Source of the DNA: Rhodamnia argentea
Lineage: Eukaryota; Streptophyta; Magnoliopsida; Myrtales; Myrtaceae
Direction: 5' to 3'
Assembly (NCBI RefSeq): GCF_020921035.1
Contig: NC_063150.1
Location: 31,543,826 to 31,607,825, forward strand
Length of the DNA stretch: 64,000 nt
Each line of letters starts with the position of its first letter. The first letter of the stretch is position 1. A program made the translations under genes and the position numbers. Under the pieces are notes generated by a model. The model saw only the letters and a list, made by a program, of their open reading frames with translations. It made no database searches and had not been told where the DNA came from. Shown in pieces: positions 24,224-38,700 of this stretch.

Positions 24224-27028
<2,805 letters not shown>

Positions 27029-28611
27029 CTTTCATTTTCTAGACAATGTTGACAAGAATTTTATGAGCCATATTCTATTGGAATTCACAACTGAAATACT
27101 TAGGTGGCCCCTGTTCCTGGGGATCACCGAGGAAGCTGAGCTTCAAAATTTAAACGTGCTTAAATGTTCCATGAACTAGATAGCTTCAGTCCTGTTAGTA
27201 TTATCACTAAATTTGATAGTCATTCTATGTCGGATGTGGATTCTGGTTTGTCTTTTGATGGATGTGAATGTTCTCTCATGTGATTGGTCATATGGTTAAT
27301 GTCCAAGCCGAAATGCTTCATGCTGGTTAGGTTTTATAGTTCCTTGTATAGGCTTTAGGACGCCTGCACAATCATTTTGGTGTACTTCTTCTGTCCAAGC
27401 CGAAATGCTTCAAGTTCCTGCATAGCCCATTTCAGTTCTTAGTCCAAACCTGCAATAACTATACTGAATACTGATGCCGAGCCTGTTTAGAGGGCGTGAT
27501 CCGACCACTTCTAAATCCTAGAGATTCAGAGAATAAGTGCCTTGTTGGCTAATTTTTTGAGTTAAATTTTTAATGTTACATAGAGAAAGGGTTCACTCTG
27601 GATAGGAACCGGAATAAGCTGCTTTGTTTGAGAATCGAGAGTATAGACCTGCTTCAGGAAATTCAACTGCAACAACATGAACGTTCTTGGACTTGCTATG
27701 GCGGCATCTGTAGCGTTTGGAGAAGTGTTCAATTGTGATGCCTTGCATAGTGTTTTGATAGGGAAAAGGATGCTTAGCATTTGTTACGTGGCAGCATAAA
27801 ATCAGTTCGCTTAAATTGAAAAGGTACCTTTTTGAAGTGTGCCAAAGAGGCTTGAGGGAATTGCCGACAATATAAGGTTGGATGATGATGATAAGATACC
27901 GTGGTAAACAGAGAGTCCTTACAACCTCAGACCAATTTGATTCGTTTGCTACTTGAAAATTTTACGGTAGTGACTGTCTTAGATCCATCGAATAGCAAAC
28001 AGCAAATGTGGCCCTGGTAAAATTGTTTCAATGTTTTGAAGCAAAAGAAGGCGCTTCTTCGTTCAATCGTAGAATGACTCAGGCTTGAGTATACAAATGG
28101 GCAATTTGATAGCACTTACTAGCAAATTGTATTTGATTTTGTACATCTTGATACTTATTTCTTGAACCTTGAACCTGCTATAGTTAATTAACAGATGATA
28201 TACAGATATATATAAAAAAATAAAATAAAGACAGATACTGTCGTTATTGAGTTCACAGTATTCTGCTCTGTGCAGCAGAAAAAGAAAATGAAGAATTCAG
28301 AGAGAGAGAGTTCTCAATAATCAACTAGTCGGACCACTCTCTAATCTTCAAAAAATCATGGAAGGCATTCATCTTCGCATCTTGCTTAATACTATGCAAC
28401 AAAAATGATATCCAGATTAGAAAACTTTTCTTGTCGTGTGAAATTCTGAACCTGAGGTAGCAACAAAATTGCTTATGAACCAACCATTCAAGAAAGGCCA
28501 GAAGAAGAACAAGAAGCTCTTCTACTTGGTGCATCAGATGCCTTGTATCCCCACCTTTGCAAGGTATGGCTTTATCCGAGATCCATAAAAGGCGTCGTTT
28601 ACGCCAATCTA
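27029..28611. other. intergenic, SerRS 3' end to CLE gene
   Basis: 3' UTR of the synthetase followed by unassigned DNA. The 20-mer GTCCAAGCCGAAATGCTTCA occurs twice (27301 and 27393). AT-rich stretch near 28190-28240. No gene recognised. Confidence 0.45.
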
Positions 28612-28860
28612 CTAATTGTGCAGTGGATCAGGTGACGAGGGTACTTTTCTCTTTTCGGCAGCAAGGAATTCATCTCCAACTTGTGTCGTTGCAGTAGCTG
28701 GGATCGTCGTCGTCGTCATCTTCCTTGTATGGACAGTATCTTTGCCTCTTACGCTCGCCTTCACATGCCGAGTCCCAAAACACAATTCGGTGCTCAAAGC
28801 CGAAGTGGTTAAGAAAATCAACAGCAGGCAGCACACTTGGAACTTGGAATCGTCGGGCAT
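28612..28860 (-). CDS. CLE: CLE peptide precursor with serine at position 6 of the ligand
   Basis: Single-exon frame of 82 aa. It has the three parts of a CLE prepropeptide: a hydrophobic signal segment near residues 8-24 (FQVCCLLLIFLTTSALST), a variable Thr/Lys-rich middle, and a C-terminal CLE box immediately before the stop, RKVPSSPDPLHN, preceded by the usual acidic/basic processing context (LAAEKRK). The dodecapeptide matches the CLE pattern at Arg1, Val3, Pro4, Pro7, Asp8, Pro9, His11 and Asn12 and is closest to CLE25/CLE26-type ligands (RKVPxGPDPIHN). The exception is Gly6, nearly invariant in the family, which is Ser. CLE peptides are secreted, hydroxylated on prolines and sensed by CLV1/BAM-type receptor kinases controlling meristem and vascular development. 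A pseudogene is possible, but the frame is intact throughout. The opposite-strand frame is a shadow. Confidence 0.85.
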   Translation of the reverse strand: MPDDSKFQVCCLLLIFLTTSALSTELCFGTRHVKASVRGKDTVHTRKMTTTTIPATATTQVGDEFLAAEKRKVPSSPDPLHN

Positions 28861-30632
28861 GGTGATTCTGAATGTGCTCTGTGTTTACGCCTCAAAAGCA
28901 AAGTCAGAAAGGGTGTCAGGTTAATGACAAGGCTTAGGGTCCTATATTGTTTGTGGAAGCAAGAAGTTTTTTAAGGGAGGATGAACAAGAATTGTCAACT
29001 GCTCCTGTTGCATTGTCCAGGGGAATGAAATTTCTTAATAGAATAATGACACCCATTGCTGCTTCATTTGTTGACAATTCAATTCACAAGTGCTTGGTTT
29101 TTTCTCCTCAATTTACTCATTATGTCTGATAATGTTCCATGATCTGACAAATATGTCTATGCCGTCTAGAGTCATTGAATGCCAAACAGGTCCGGCCAAA
29201 AAGTCGTCAAATCTTTCTAAAAGCTAAACCAATCACCGCCTGGACAAATTGGTCATAGAAGGGACCTCAATTTCAGGTCCTGTTTTGACTCTCCCCGTTA
29301 CTCTCCAATCCCCCCTCTGGCTAAAGTCCAACATGCTTAAGTCCAGTCAGTGCAGACACTATGGGGCTACATGTCTTTTTCTCTCCATCACTTTGTCATC
29401 CCACTTTCGACTTTGAAGAGGAAAACGAGCGTGTTTGGTGGTCGTTTGCTTCAGCAAGGGGCACCTAACCATATGACATGTCGCGTCATCGTTGGGTTAA
29501 TGCGTCACAAATGTTTGTCCTCTTTATTGTGTAGGATTTGGTAATTCCCACATTGCATATCTCCTTTCTAACCAAGATGTTTGATACCTGTTACCTCTTT
29601 TTTCCTTGTTACCATGCTTAATGAGCTACCGAAACAAGTTTCGATAACTTCAAGGGCTTCAGTAGCTTCAACTCCAAACCCCAATAAAAGTCGGGTAGCT
29701 TTTCAGTTTGCACTGACCTGATGGATTGACAAAAAAAGGACGAGTGCATGAAAAAGTCACTTCACCAAACCAAACCAAACCTGCCTCCCAGAAGAAGGAA
29801 ATTCTTAAAAAGCGCAAAAAAAGAAAGAATGGGCCGAAGATCTAAAACCTGTTATCAGTTTGGAGAGCGTGCAAATGGTGAAATAACTTTCGAAGTCAGC
29901 ATGCTATGAGAATCCGGTCGACAGGATTTCAATAAACGCAATCATTAAGAGCGCTAGAAACAGCCTCCTGAATATGACCTTTCGGATGGTAATTCTAATG
30001 ACAAGATGATAGCACTACTTGAAGCAGAAATTCATCTCAAGATCTCACTGCATGGAGCACGCAGAATATTGCAAGATCAATCTCGCCAACAGTTTCTCAT
30101 ATTGTTTGCTTGAAACATCTATAAAGTCATCGATACCACCATTAGAGCATAAAAAAAGAGTGGGGCTTCTTCTAGATGCTGTGCCCATATAGAACGTAGA
30201 CTCCTCGATCGAATAAGGGGGATGAACCTGCTCAATCTTCAGAAACTCCGGCAAGAGCCAAAAAAGAAGAGAGGTGAACTACAAAAATTCCGAAATGCGA
30301 AAATTCAAAACAATTAAACATCACAACTCTCTAGAGGTTAAGAATTATTGAATCTTGTCTTATATTTACCAAAATTGAGTATCCATTCAAACTCCCAGGA
30401 ACCCCAGGTCCCCCACACATCATCTAGATCACCTCTCGACTGGACAATGGTTAGAGAAAGAGGCTCACAACCTTATGACGCATAAACAATCGAGTATGGT
30501 ATCGTCACAAATGAACAAATACAGTTGCTTTCACATGATGTATAAAACCGCTAGTCGACAGATGTTATGTCCCAAGGACAGAGATGTATGCCTGTGATCT
30601 ACAATTTCTTCAAGGTTCCTTGTGGATTTATG
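28861..30632. other. intergenic, no gene recognised
   Basis: 1.8 kb between the CLE start and the 3' end of the YIPF gene. The part near 28861-29400 should contain the CLE promoter. Short frames (28947-29129, 29350-29544, 30045-30254) lack any domain. Confidence 0.45.
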
Positions 30633-33600
30633 CTATACTTCGACAGTGAACAGATAAATCTTCAGGACAACGGCAAGAGCCAGCTGCAACAGGAAGATTG
30701 CGGCCACTATCAAAAACCACCTCTCCCCTGCAGACTTAATGTGGGCTCGGAGATTAAGAGCCACAAAGGTCGCAGACATGAAACCGGCCACTCCAGCCAC
30801 CACCCATCTGAATATATCCAGAGGCACAACGGAGAGACACTGAATCCAAAATATAGTGACGATTCAGATTCTAAAAAAAATTGGGAAGAAGCTATAGCAA
30901 ATCGTAGAAAAGGGACCCTGACCCTCATCCAAACTCCGAATTCTCAGCATCATTGTATTCACTTTTATGTACGAATAACAAAACATGGCAGTTGACACTA
31001 TTATCACTGGGAATGCATTTTTGATAGCCATGAAGACATGGCAATGAAATCGAAAGACGAATCGATACCAAACTGACTCTAGCATTGACTTCCCCTTCTC
31101 CTACACTGAAATCATTTTGTTTAAGTCAATTGAAAAAGTCAAAGAAATGATTGGGAGGAATTGATACCAAACAAAGAACAAGAGCTCCCATATTAATCTC
31201 AGAACAATATTAATGTAAAAGCACGTGGTAGACTATGCTCAAAGTAAAATCAGTGTGGAATGTCTTAATTGGACTTGTGTGAACATGAGAAGAATTAATC
31301 ACCCGTAATGTCCTTGTATTCTCCATATATAACCCCAACAAGTTTTTGTTGTTTACTTCAAGTACATAAGACCACCAGTGCTCTCTCTCAAATAAGACCA
31401 AAAAACTTACCAATGCTGGAATGAAGACAAAAAGGGAGTATCCATAAAGGCAAAGCAGCTGAACAAGGCCTGACGGTGCTGAGAAGTACTTCAAGATGAT
31501 GTATAATCCGAGAGGTACAACAGTAACATAGCCATAAAATAATCCGGCAGACCATGTGACAAGATTTATGTCATAGTTCCATTGTTCTTTCTTCAGCTTG
31601 TGAGCTATATATGTGACAAAAGTACCAATTGAAGCTGCAACAAAAATGAGGGTGGTGCATATCCAGAATGGTCCATACCTGCGTATTCACATATAATTAC
31701 CTAAAGCAAGATTGAAAACAAAAGGACGACATTATACAAAACTTTCTCCTTAGAGCCTATCCATCTATGCCTGGAAGTGCAGATCAAATAAACCCTGAGA
31801 TACAGACAAGTGTGCTAATCGGTAAAGAAACATGCACCTTAAGAAGCTTTTAAGGAACTAATAGAATATAAAAAGTGCTGATGTCTCAATCAACTAGTTT
31901 GAAGCTGCTTTTTTCCATGAAGATGAAGGCATTCACCTGCTAGTACATTGTTTGCATGCAATGGCAATTAAGTGTAAAGCTCATCATGCGCATTTCAGTT
32001 TCAAATAAGCTGACTGGATTATATTTTAGGGATATTTCAAAAGCATTGCACCATGGCGATAAAGCTCCACAGCTAAATCCCTATCAGAGTTAAATTCTGT
32101 GGATCAAAGCTAAATACTTAAAGCATTGCTGATGCTAAAATTCACGATGAATTTTCATGAAATCTAGCACCTTTTTAAAAGTATCGTATGATACAAAAGC
32201 AAGGATTTACCAATGTCATTCCCCTAGTAGTTGCAAAGAGTGTTATCATTCCATAGTTGCACGTTTCAGAAATGAATTCACAGCACTATTTGGCAACTCC
32301 ATGAATTTAGTACCACTCAAATATCACAGGTGCCAATGCTGAGGACAACTTACAGATCTGGGTTGCCGGAGGTTTTCTCATTAAAGCTTCCTCTAAATGG
32401 GAATAGTGAATCTTTAATTCTCTCAAGCACGTCTGAAGTGTCGACATCAAAATATGGTTTATAGGAGGCAACTGAGAACATACTAAACCAACCACTTGGC
32501 TGAGAGTCGTCTGGTCCAAGTGCAGATTTTGAAAATGTATCTGCATCATAATCAAGATAATGTACATAAATTAGCGAAATATGTAATTTGCAACAGAACT
32601 TCAATCCGCTTTAAGATTTAGACCTGACAATAGGATATTCAGTAACTTTTGGTCCAGTTAAATACGAAACAGCAAAAGCGAGAAAATATGTAATTGCAGG
32701 AACAGAAGCTGAGATATAAATTTCCAAGCACGTACTGCCTTTTCTCTTCGAACACTCCATAGATCAACAAGATTGTGTCTCATTAAACAGAGCTCGTTTA
32801 GCTGTGAACAAAAGCTAGACGAATGGAATCTAACATTAAGCTTGCCTCATTTTGCCTTTCACAAGGATGAAAATCAAAAAGGCAATAGCAAGACGAAATA
32901 ATTATCATAAGTCCCAAAAATACACAAAATAAAGTATGATGATGTCTTGCATACCATCAGCATCTCGAGGAGGACCAGAGCCACCAACTATCTTCCCTTT
33001 TGCATCGGATGGAGGGAAAGTCTGGAGATGGGAATCTGAGAAAAGATCAATTCTATTGAATTCCAAAGAAAACAAAATGATGTTGATGACAAACAGTAGA
33101 GACATCAATTGCAATGAGATAATCTCAACGAAGGCTGAGTGGGCTTTGAATTCAGAACTGGACAAGCTGAACTGATCCTTTGATCAAACCTATGCAGCAA
33201 ATCATGGACTTGAACAACAGAACTATCCTCCCGCAAGAGTTACCCAAGTCAGGCTTTCCCACGTTTTCTCTACCCATAAAAGACAACCCAAATCTCACGA
33301 ACAGCTAAAACACTAAGTATGACGAACACCACAGGATTGGCTTTGGAAAAAGGCAAATTCTACAGATAACAGACTCGAATTATCCACTATTCCTCTTCCT
33401 AATCGTGCTTGATTCATGATATAGCTATTCGCGCATGTCAAAAGCGGACCTCGTACCAAACTCAAAGCATAGACAGCCTCAGCTTAGACAAATCCACATT
33501 CAACCTCGTTTTCGGCAATCAAGCGCAGAGCAGAAGGCAAAACTCTAAGAAATTCCTCAAATCACAGCACATTCTCATTCGCATAAACAACCAAGACTCC

Positions 33601-33843
33601 ACAATTCCACACCGGTACCTGAGAATTTGACAGCTACGTGTCCTGGATCTGGGACGGCCTGCAAAGATCGAGCAAACCGAAGCTAAGATCCGAACGCATA
33701 CAGCGAAACAAAATCGCCCACGCACGCAGCACCCAAAATCGAGAATCGAGAAGTGATGAACAGTTTGCGCTCGAGGAGTGACTCACCGGAACAGATCCTG
33801 ACACCTTCTGGTTGTCGAGGCTCGTGTAATTCCCGGACATCAT
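30633..33843 (-). CDS. YIPF1/YIP1-family Golgi membrane protein
   Basis: Six exons on the minus strand, all in phase: 33843-33787, 33658-33619, 33035-32955, 32540-32354, 31678-31411 and 30839-30633, giving 279 aa. The N-terminal 90 residues are cytosolic (MMSGNYTSLDNQKVSGSVP, LQTFPPSDAKGKIVGGS). The Yip domain follows: YKPYFDVDTSDVLERIKDSLFP, NPDLYGPFWICTTLIFVAA, YGYSLFVFIPA and LDIFRWVVAGVAGFMSATFV, about five membrane helices, ending with a short luminal tail. YIPF proteins bind Rab/Ypt GTPases and act in ER-Golgi vesicle traffic and Golgi structure. Length and every motif match plant YIPF1 homologues (At3g05280/At5g27490 from memory). Confidence 0.93.
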
Positions 33844-35532
33844 CTTGCCTCCTCCTCCTCCTCCTCCTCCTTCTTCTTCTGCCGCTTCGCGACTCTGATT
33901 GTCTTCTTCGCAGATCTCTCGCGCCTCGCAAAAATGGCGTGTCCCTTCACAGCGTGGATTTTGGTTTCTCTTTTGGCTTTTTCCTTTTTTCTGTCAATTA
34001 TTGTTTCTTCATTTGCGTGTTTCGCTCCACTTTTGTTCGTTTGTGGCAGGAGACAAAAAGAGAGGTCAAAGTTGGGCTGCGCCGATTACCAGAATCCTGA
34101 AAACAGTTCCGAAATGGGCCAAGCCCGGTCTTACTTTGGCGGGTTTTTTTTTAGATACGCGCATGGCGACACTTTTACTCTAGAATAACTTCTCGTCAAA
34201 AGTTAATTTTAAGTAATTTTTTTCTACTTCTTCAAGTGGCTTCAAAATTAGTTCTGGAGCAAAAAAATTACTTCAAAAGTAGAAAAAATAAAGTTGTGTA
34301 ATTAAATAGATTTCTGCTCTAAAAGTAAAAATTATTCTCCATAAATATTGTGATGCATGCTCCTATTTTCAAGTTTTCTCGAGTTTCGAAAAAATGGTAT
34401 CGGCCAGTCTCTAAACCACGTCATGAGCCGACATGGCAAGTGATGTCCAACAGCGAAAAAAAGAGGCTACATGGACACCATGGAGTCTAGTTCATAGTAA
34501 ATGTCTAGAGATGTGACAGCGAGTGATTACCATACATGACATGTTATAATTGAACGCCGCACACCAAATCAGCTGATGACAGTGATACGAGTACCATGGA
34601 GCTTGACGAGATTTCAAAAAATATGACAAATGAACAATTTGGTTTTATTTTCAGCTGCTTTTACGCTCTTGGAGGCCGAAGTAGTAGGACTATTTCAAGA
34701 GAGAAAGTAGTTAACGCATTGAAAGTAAGACAGTCGAGGTTGCCTCGATGCAATTGAGTCGTAAATTATCTAATTTTTCTTCACATCCCACCATTGAATT
34801 TACAAACATCCTGCGTTAGCCACATGCAGCGTGTTCTCGTGATTACTACATACCAACTCAAAAACCAAAATTTTGATCGAGAACAAGCATTCGAACAATT
34901 AGAGTGATGTAAATGAAGTCCCTCTATTGTAACATCGAATGCACCATAAGTTGCCACCAACATTCATCACCAGAAGCCTATCATCGATCCCTGATCATCT
35001 GGGTGGACCGCTCAGAACTCAGCAGTTCCTGCCAGGTAAATAGCCGAACCTGCTTTTGACACCATTAAGTCGAGATGAAGCCTTTTGCTGAGGAAGTTCA
35101 ACATTCAACCCATTAGACGACCGATCACGCTAACAGAAAAACTATCATCAACTCAAGTATAACTTCTACAGGGGGCACTTAATTTGTCCCTTCAAGAGAC
35201 CAAAACCACATCGATACATAGCGACACCCTCACAGCCACTGAGTTCGCACCATCATGATGCCAACATGCGGCAGGGCATATGCTTTATTTGCAGCAAGAT
35301 CAGGATCAGCATATTCTTATTGCTCAAGATTTCGGAGTTCTCAGATGAAAGTACAGTCTGCTTGTATAATGCGCCCATGTATGGAGTCCAAAATCAGGCC
35401 ACTCCACACGAATATTGATTCCATCATCACCTGTGACAGTCTCGACAACTGCAATTCTGAATCTGGCTATGTACTTTCCCTGCCTACAACCTCATTTTAA
35501 ATAGGTCCACGGGTATTCCAAAATATTCTCTC
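33844..35532. other. intergenic, promoter of YIPF gene and 3' flank of carrier gene
   Basis: 33844-33950 holds the leader of the YIPF gene with a GGA/TCC-rich run (33845-33885). 34180-34380 is AT-rich with repeated 'aagtagaaaaa'-type words and may be a decayed MITE. Frames at 33753-34188 are leader shadows. Nothing else recognised. Confidence 0.45.
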
Positions 35533-38444
35533 TCAAGCACTTTTTAGTCTGCCCCTCGTGAGCAGCAGAGATCTCCTTAATGCAAGAATAAGAACCCATG
35601 TGGTTGCACTAATCTTTTCCTTAATCATCAAAAGCAAAGCAGAGCTCAACACGGTTTTCAAAATTTGAGCTCGCAATCCCTTGAAAAAGCCCAGCAAGCC
35701 TTCTCTATTCCATATGGCGAACACGACTCCCATAAGTGTTTTACGAGGTTTCTTCTGAGCTTTTTCTGTTCCGTTGTCACCGGAATCAGCAGCTTGAATC
35801 ATGACCTTACACCTTCATGCAACAAATTGTCAATTAGTTCTTAGTTCTGCAAACAAAGCTCATAGAATAGGTAGATTTATTGGAAAGAGAGGTACACCTT
35901 ATCGCAGGATAGGTCAAAATAGTGGCGATGCTCTTTGATAGTGCACCCAACGCGAAAGCTGAGAATGCAGAAAGCGATTCGGGGGACGAATCCTTGTCTG
36001 TTTTGTTTTGTTTACTTTTCAAGAGTCTTTGTTTGAGCTGATCGAAAACTGTGTACTGAAGGAAAGAAAAGGTCAGTCTCATGAAAATTCTCACTTTAAC
36101 AGTCCTTGACCACAGTGAATTAACAACAACAGTCCTCACAATGCTTATGCCACTCGAAAAGTATATACCTGAATTGCAGGGTTGGAAGTCAGCAAAAGGG
36201 AGATCCCCAGACCATCAAACACATGGCTCCAATCACCCTCAGTAAGAGTCTGCCAAAGGCCCTTGGATTTCCCAAAGGCACTTGTTTGCATCCTCGCAGC
36301 GGCTGTATCCAGGGGCTACACAACAATATACCAAACTCCCTCAAGATCACATACAAATATCACTTCTTCATGAAAAAATAAAGGCGAAAAATAAACAAAT
36401 GATTGGAAAAAAAAATATTACTTGCTATTTTGCATATTATTTGATAAAAGATTATTTATTTTCTAGATCTCATACAGACATAGCATATTCAAATGCCAAT
36501 GATAATGCTCTAAGGTATTGAGTTCTTAACCTGAATCAGTTTAATTATGTTTTTCAATCCAAATTTCCAATGGAGAGAGTCACATGGTGCATGTACCATG
36601 TACTTCCGAATGAAGCTTGAATTTATTATCTGTATGTTTATATATGTAAAAGGAGAACACTGGCAAGGCAGAACTTTTTTAGAGAGGATTCACCTGAGTA
36701 AGAATGGCAGTGCAAGCACCAGCTGCAGCAGCCAGAACCAAATTAGCTTTTGTTCCAACTGACTTATAACCACTCCTTTCTATGTATAATCTTTTAAAGT
36801 AGCTGTATCCATAGAAGTAAACAAACTGAGCAACGAAAGATTGCAGGTTTTTGGTCCCTAAGCCCTGGTACAGTGAGAGCACCTGGCGGTTAGATATTGC
36901 CTCCCAGAGAACATCTGACAGATGCCTGTGCAGACAGAGAAAAACAAAATGGATTAATTATCAAAAATATCCAGAGAGCAGCTTACAAGAGAGATGACAT
37001 AGATCCACTAAATTCTATCAGAGATTTGCGCCCCAAAGAAAAAGGCTACAAATTGCCACTGCAAACAAAGATTGCAAATAGAGATGGTCTCAATATATCT
37101 AGGAAGCACTGAGAGAACGATGTTTGAACATCATTTTACACCTCTTGAAATGTAAATTTCATGCCATGTTAGCACTTCAGAGAGAGTTTGAGTCAGAAAG
37201 ATAATATGAAAAAATGGCATTGAGCGAAAAGACTCCAAATAAATAAAGAAAAAGAATCATATAAGCTGTGAGCACAAATTAACTTCAAAGAGATAACGAG
37301 GAGAAATATTCAGGTTTATGAACCAGCAGTAAACGCAAACTATTGCCAAATAATCCAAAATATCACCCTCTCAGAAAGAATACAAACTACAAGCAGTTTA
37401 TGTTCACTTCATTCAACTCCAACATATATTAACCAAAATCTAGTACTCTGTTTTTTTTTTTGGTCCAAAAATCTAGTACTCTGTTTGACAGTATATTAAT
37501 CATGAAAGTCACACAAAGATCAACAATGAAAAGAGAAACTTGTAAGAAGAGATGGCAGAGAGAAGTTATAAGCTGGTATCCGAGGGAACCAAAATAGGGG
37601 CAGAATATCTCCGAATTTGCCGTATTGGCAGCAACAGATGCAATGAATGAAACGTGCTTGCACAAGAGGAAGCCATTGCACAAGAGTGCCAAAGCTAAAT
37701 TTTCACTTTTCAGGACCATGCGAATGGGGAATGAACCATAACTCTCCTCCCAGGATGTAATTACTTGTCAGGCACAGAAGACTCCGTGATTCAATTATAA
37801 AACCCTTTTATCAAAGCTTAGCAGCAGCGACAACCGGTCTCATCTCAAATGGTCAATTCTAATAACAGCCGCTCAAACCAAGATCGAGACACTCCTGCAG
37901 AATCAAAGCCGCTGAAAAATGGAGGCACGAACAACAATGTCTCGATGACAAAAACACGACCCTTCTCAGCCAAAAAAACAAGAGCTAATTTCGGAATCAT
38001 CAACCCCTACGACAGCACTGCGAGGAAAATATTCACTGCACAAAACCGAGAGATCACTCTCTTCAATCCGCTAGTACTCAATGCAACAAACTAAATCCGT
38101 CGGGAAAGAGAAAACGAAGCCGCACCAACGATCTCAACGCCCGCGAAAACACGATCATCCTACACAGCAGGACAGGAGCACGGTTCGAAGGATCAGACCC
38201 TTTCACAGCGCACTCCGAAATTCACCACCACGAAACCGACAGGATCATGATCTCGAACGACAGAAATCATACAAAGCGAAACGAAGATCTCAAGAACCGA
38301 CCTGTATTTCTGTTGACCGTGGGCCTGAACCTCGGCTTGGTACTTGGTCTTGCAGGTGTCGAGAGGGTACAAGATGGTGGTGCTGAGCAGCGATCCCACG
38401 GCGCCCGACGTCGCGTCCGACAGAGATTCCAGATCAAGGGCCAT
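35533..38444 (-). CDS. PNC: peroxisomal adenine nucleotide carrier (PNC1/PNC2 type)
   Basis: Five exons, minus strand, all in phase: 38444-38302, 36925-36694, 36315-36169, 36055-35898 and 35812-35533, giving 319 aa. It is a three-repeat mitochondrial-carrier-family protein. Each repeat has its signature: [22 protein letters not shown], and YPAIRCKVMIQ. Diagnostic stretches shared with plant PNC are [53 protein letters not shown] and [16 protein letters not shown]. PNCs exchange cytosolic ATP for peroxisomal AMP, feeding acyl-CoA activation for beta-oxidation in seedlings. The true start is MALDLES at 38444; the frame open farther upstream is leader sequence. An (GA)n tract lies in the 5' leader. 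First intron is about 1.4 kb. From memory it corresponds to At3g05290/At5g27520. Confidence 0.95.
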
Positions 38445-38700
38445 GATTCCGAAGACGACGAGGTCACCTACTCGCAAAGGCCTGCGCGCATTATATACAC
38501 GGAGAGAGAGAGAGAGAGAGGAGAACAAGAAGAAGAAGTGTAAATGAAATTGGTTTAGCTGGAATGTGGAAAACGACGGAGCCGAGGGAGACGCCGAACA
38601 CAGAGAGAGAGAAGATCCCACGGGATGGCGTTTTCCTTGGGAAGTGAGAAGCGAGGGGATGTGGACGATTTCCGTCCAAATTGAACGGTCGCGTTGACGG
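38445..38700 (-). promoter_or_regulatory. 5' leader/promoter of the PNC gene with GA/CT tract
   Basis: Coding-strand CT tract at 38502-38523, followed by TATATAAT around 38490-38497 nearer the start codon. The position of the TATA-like word so close to the ATG suggests it may not be the functional TATA box. Confidence 0.4.

Noticed and set aside
28616-28924. 102-codon plus-strand frame with a hydrophobic segment
   Set aside because: Opposite strand of the CLE gene; the CLE box before a stop on the minus strand is far stronger evidence.
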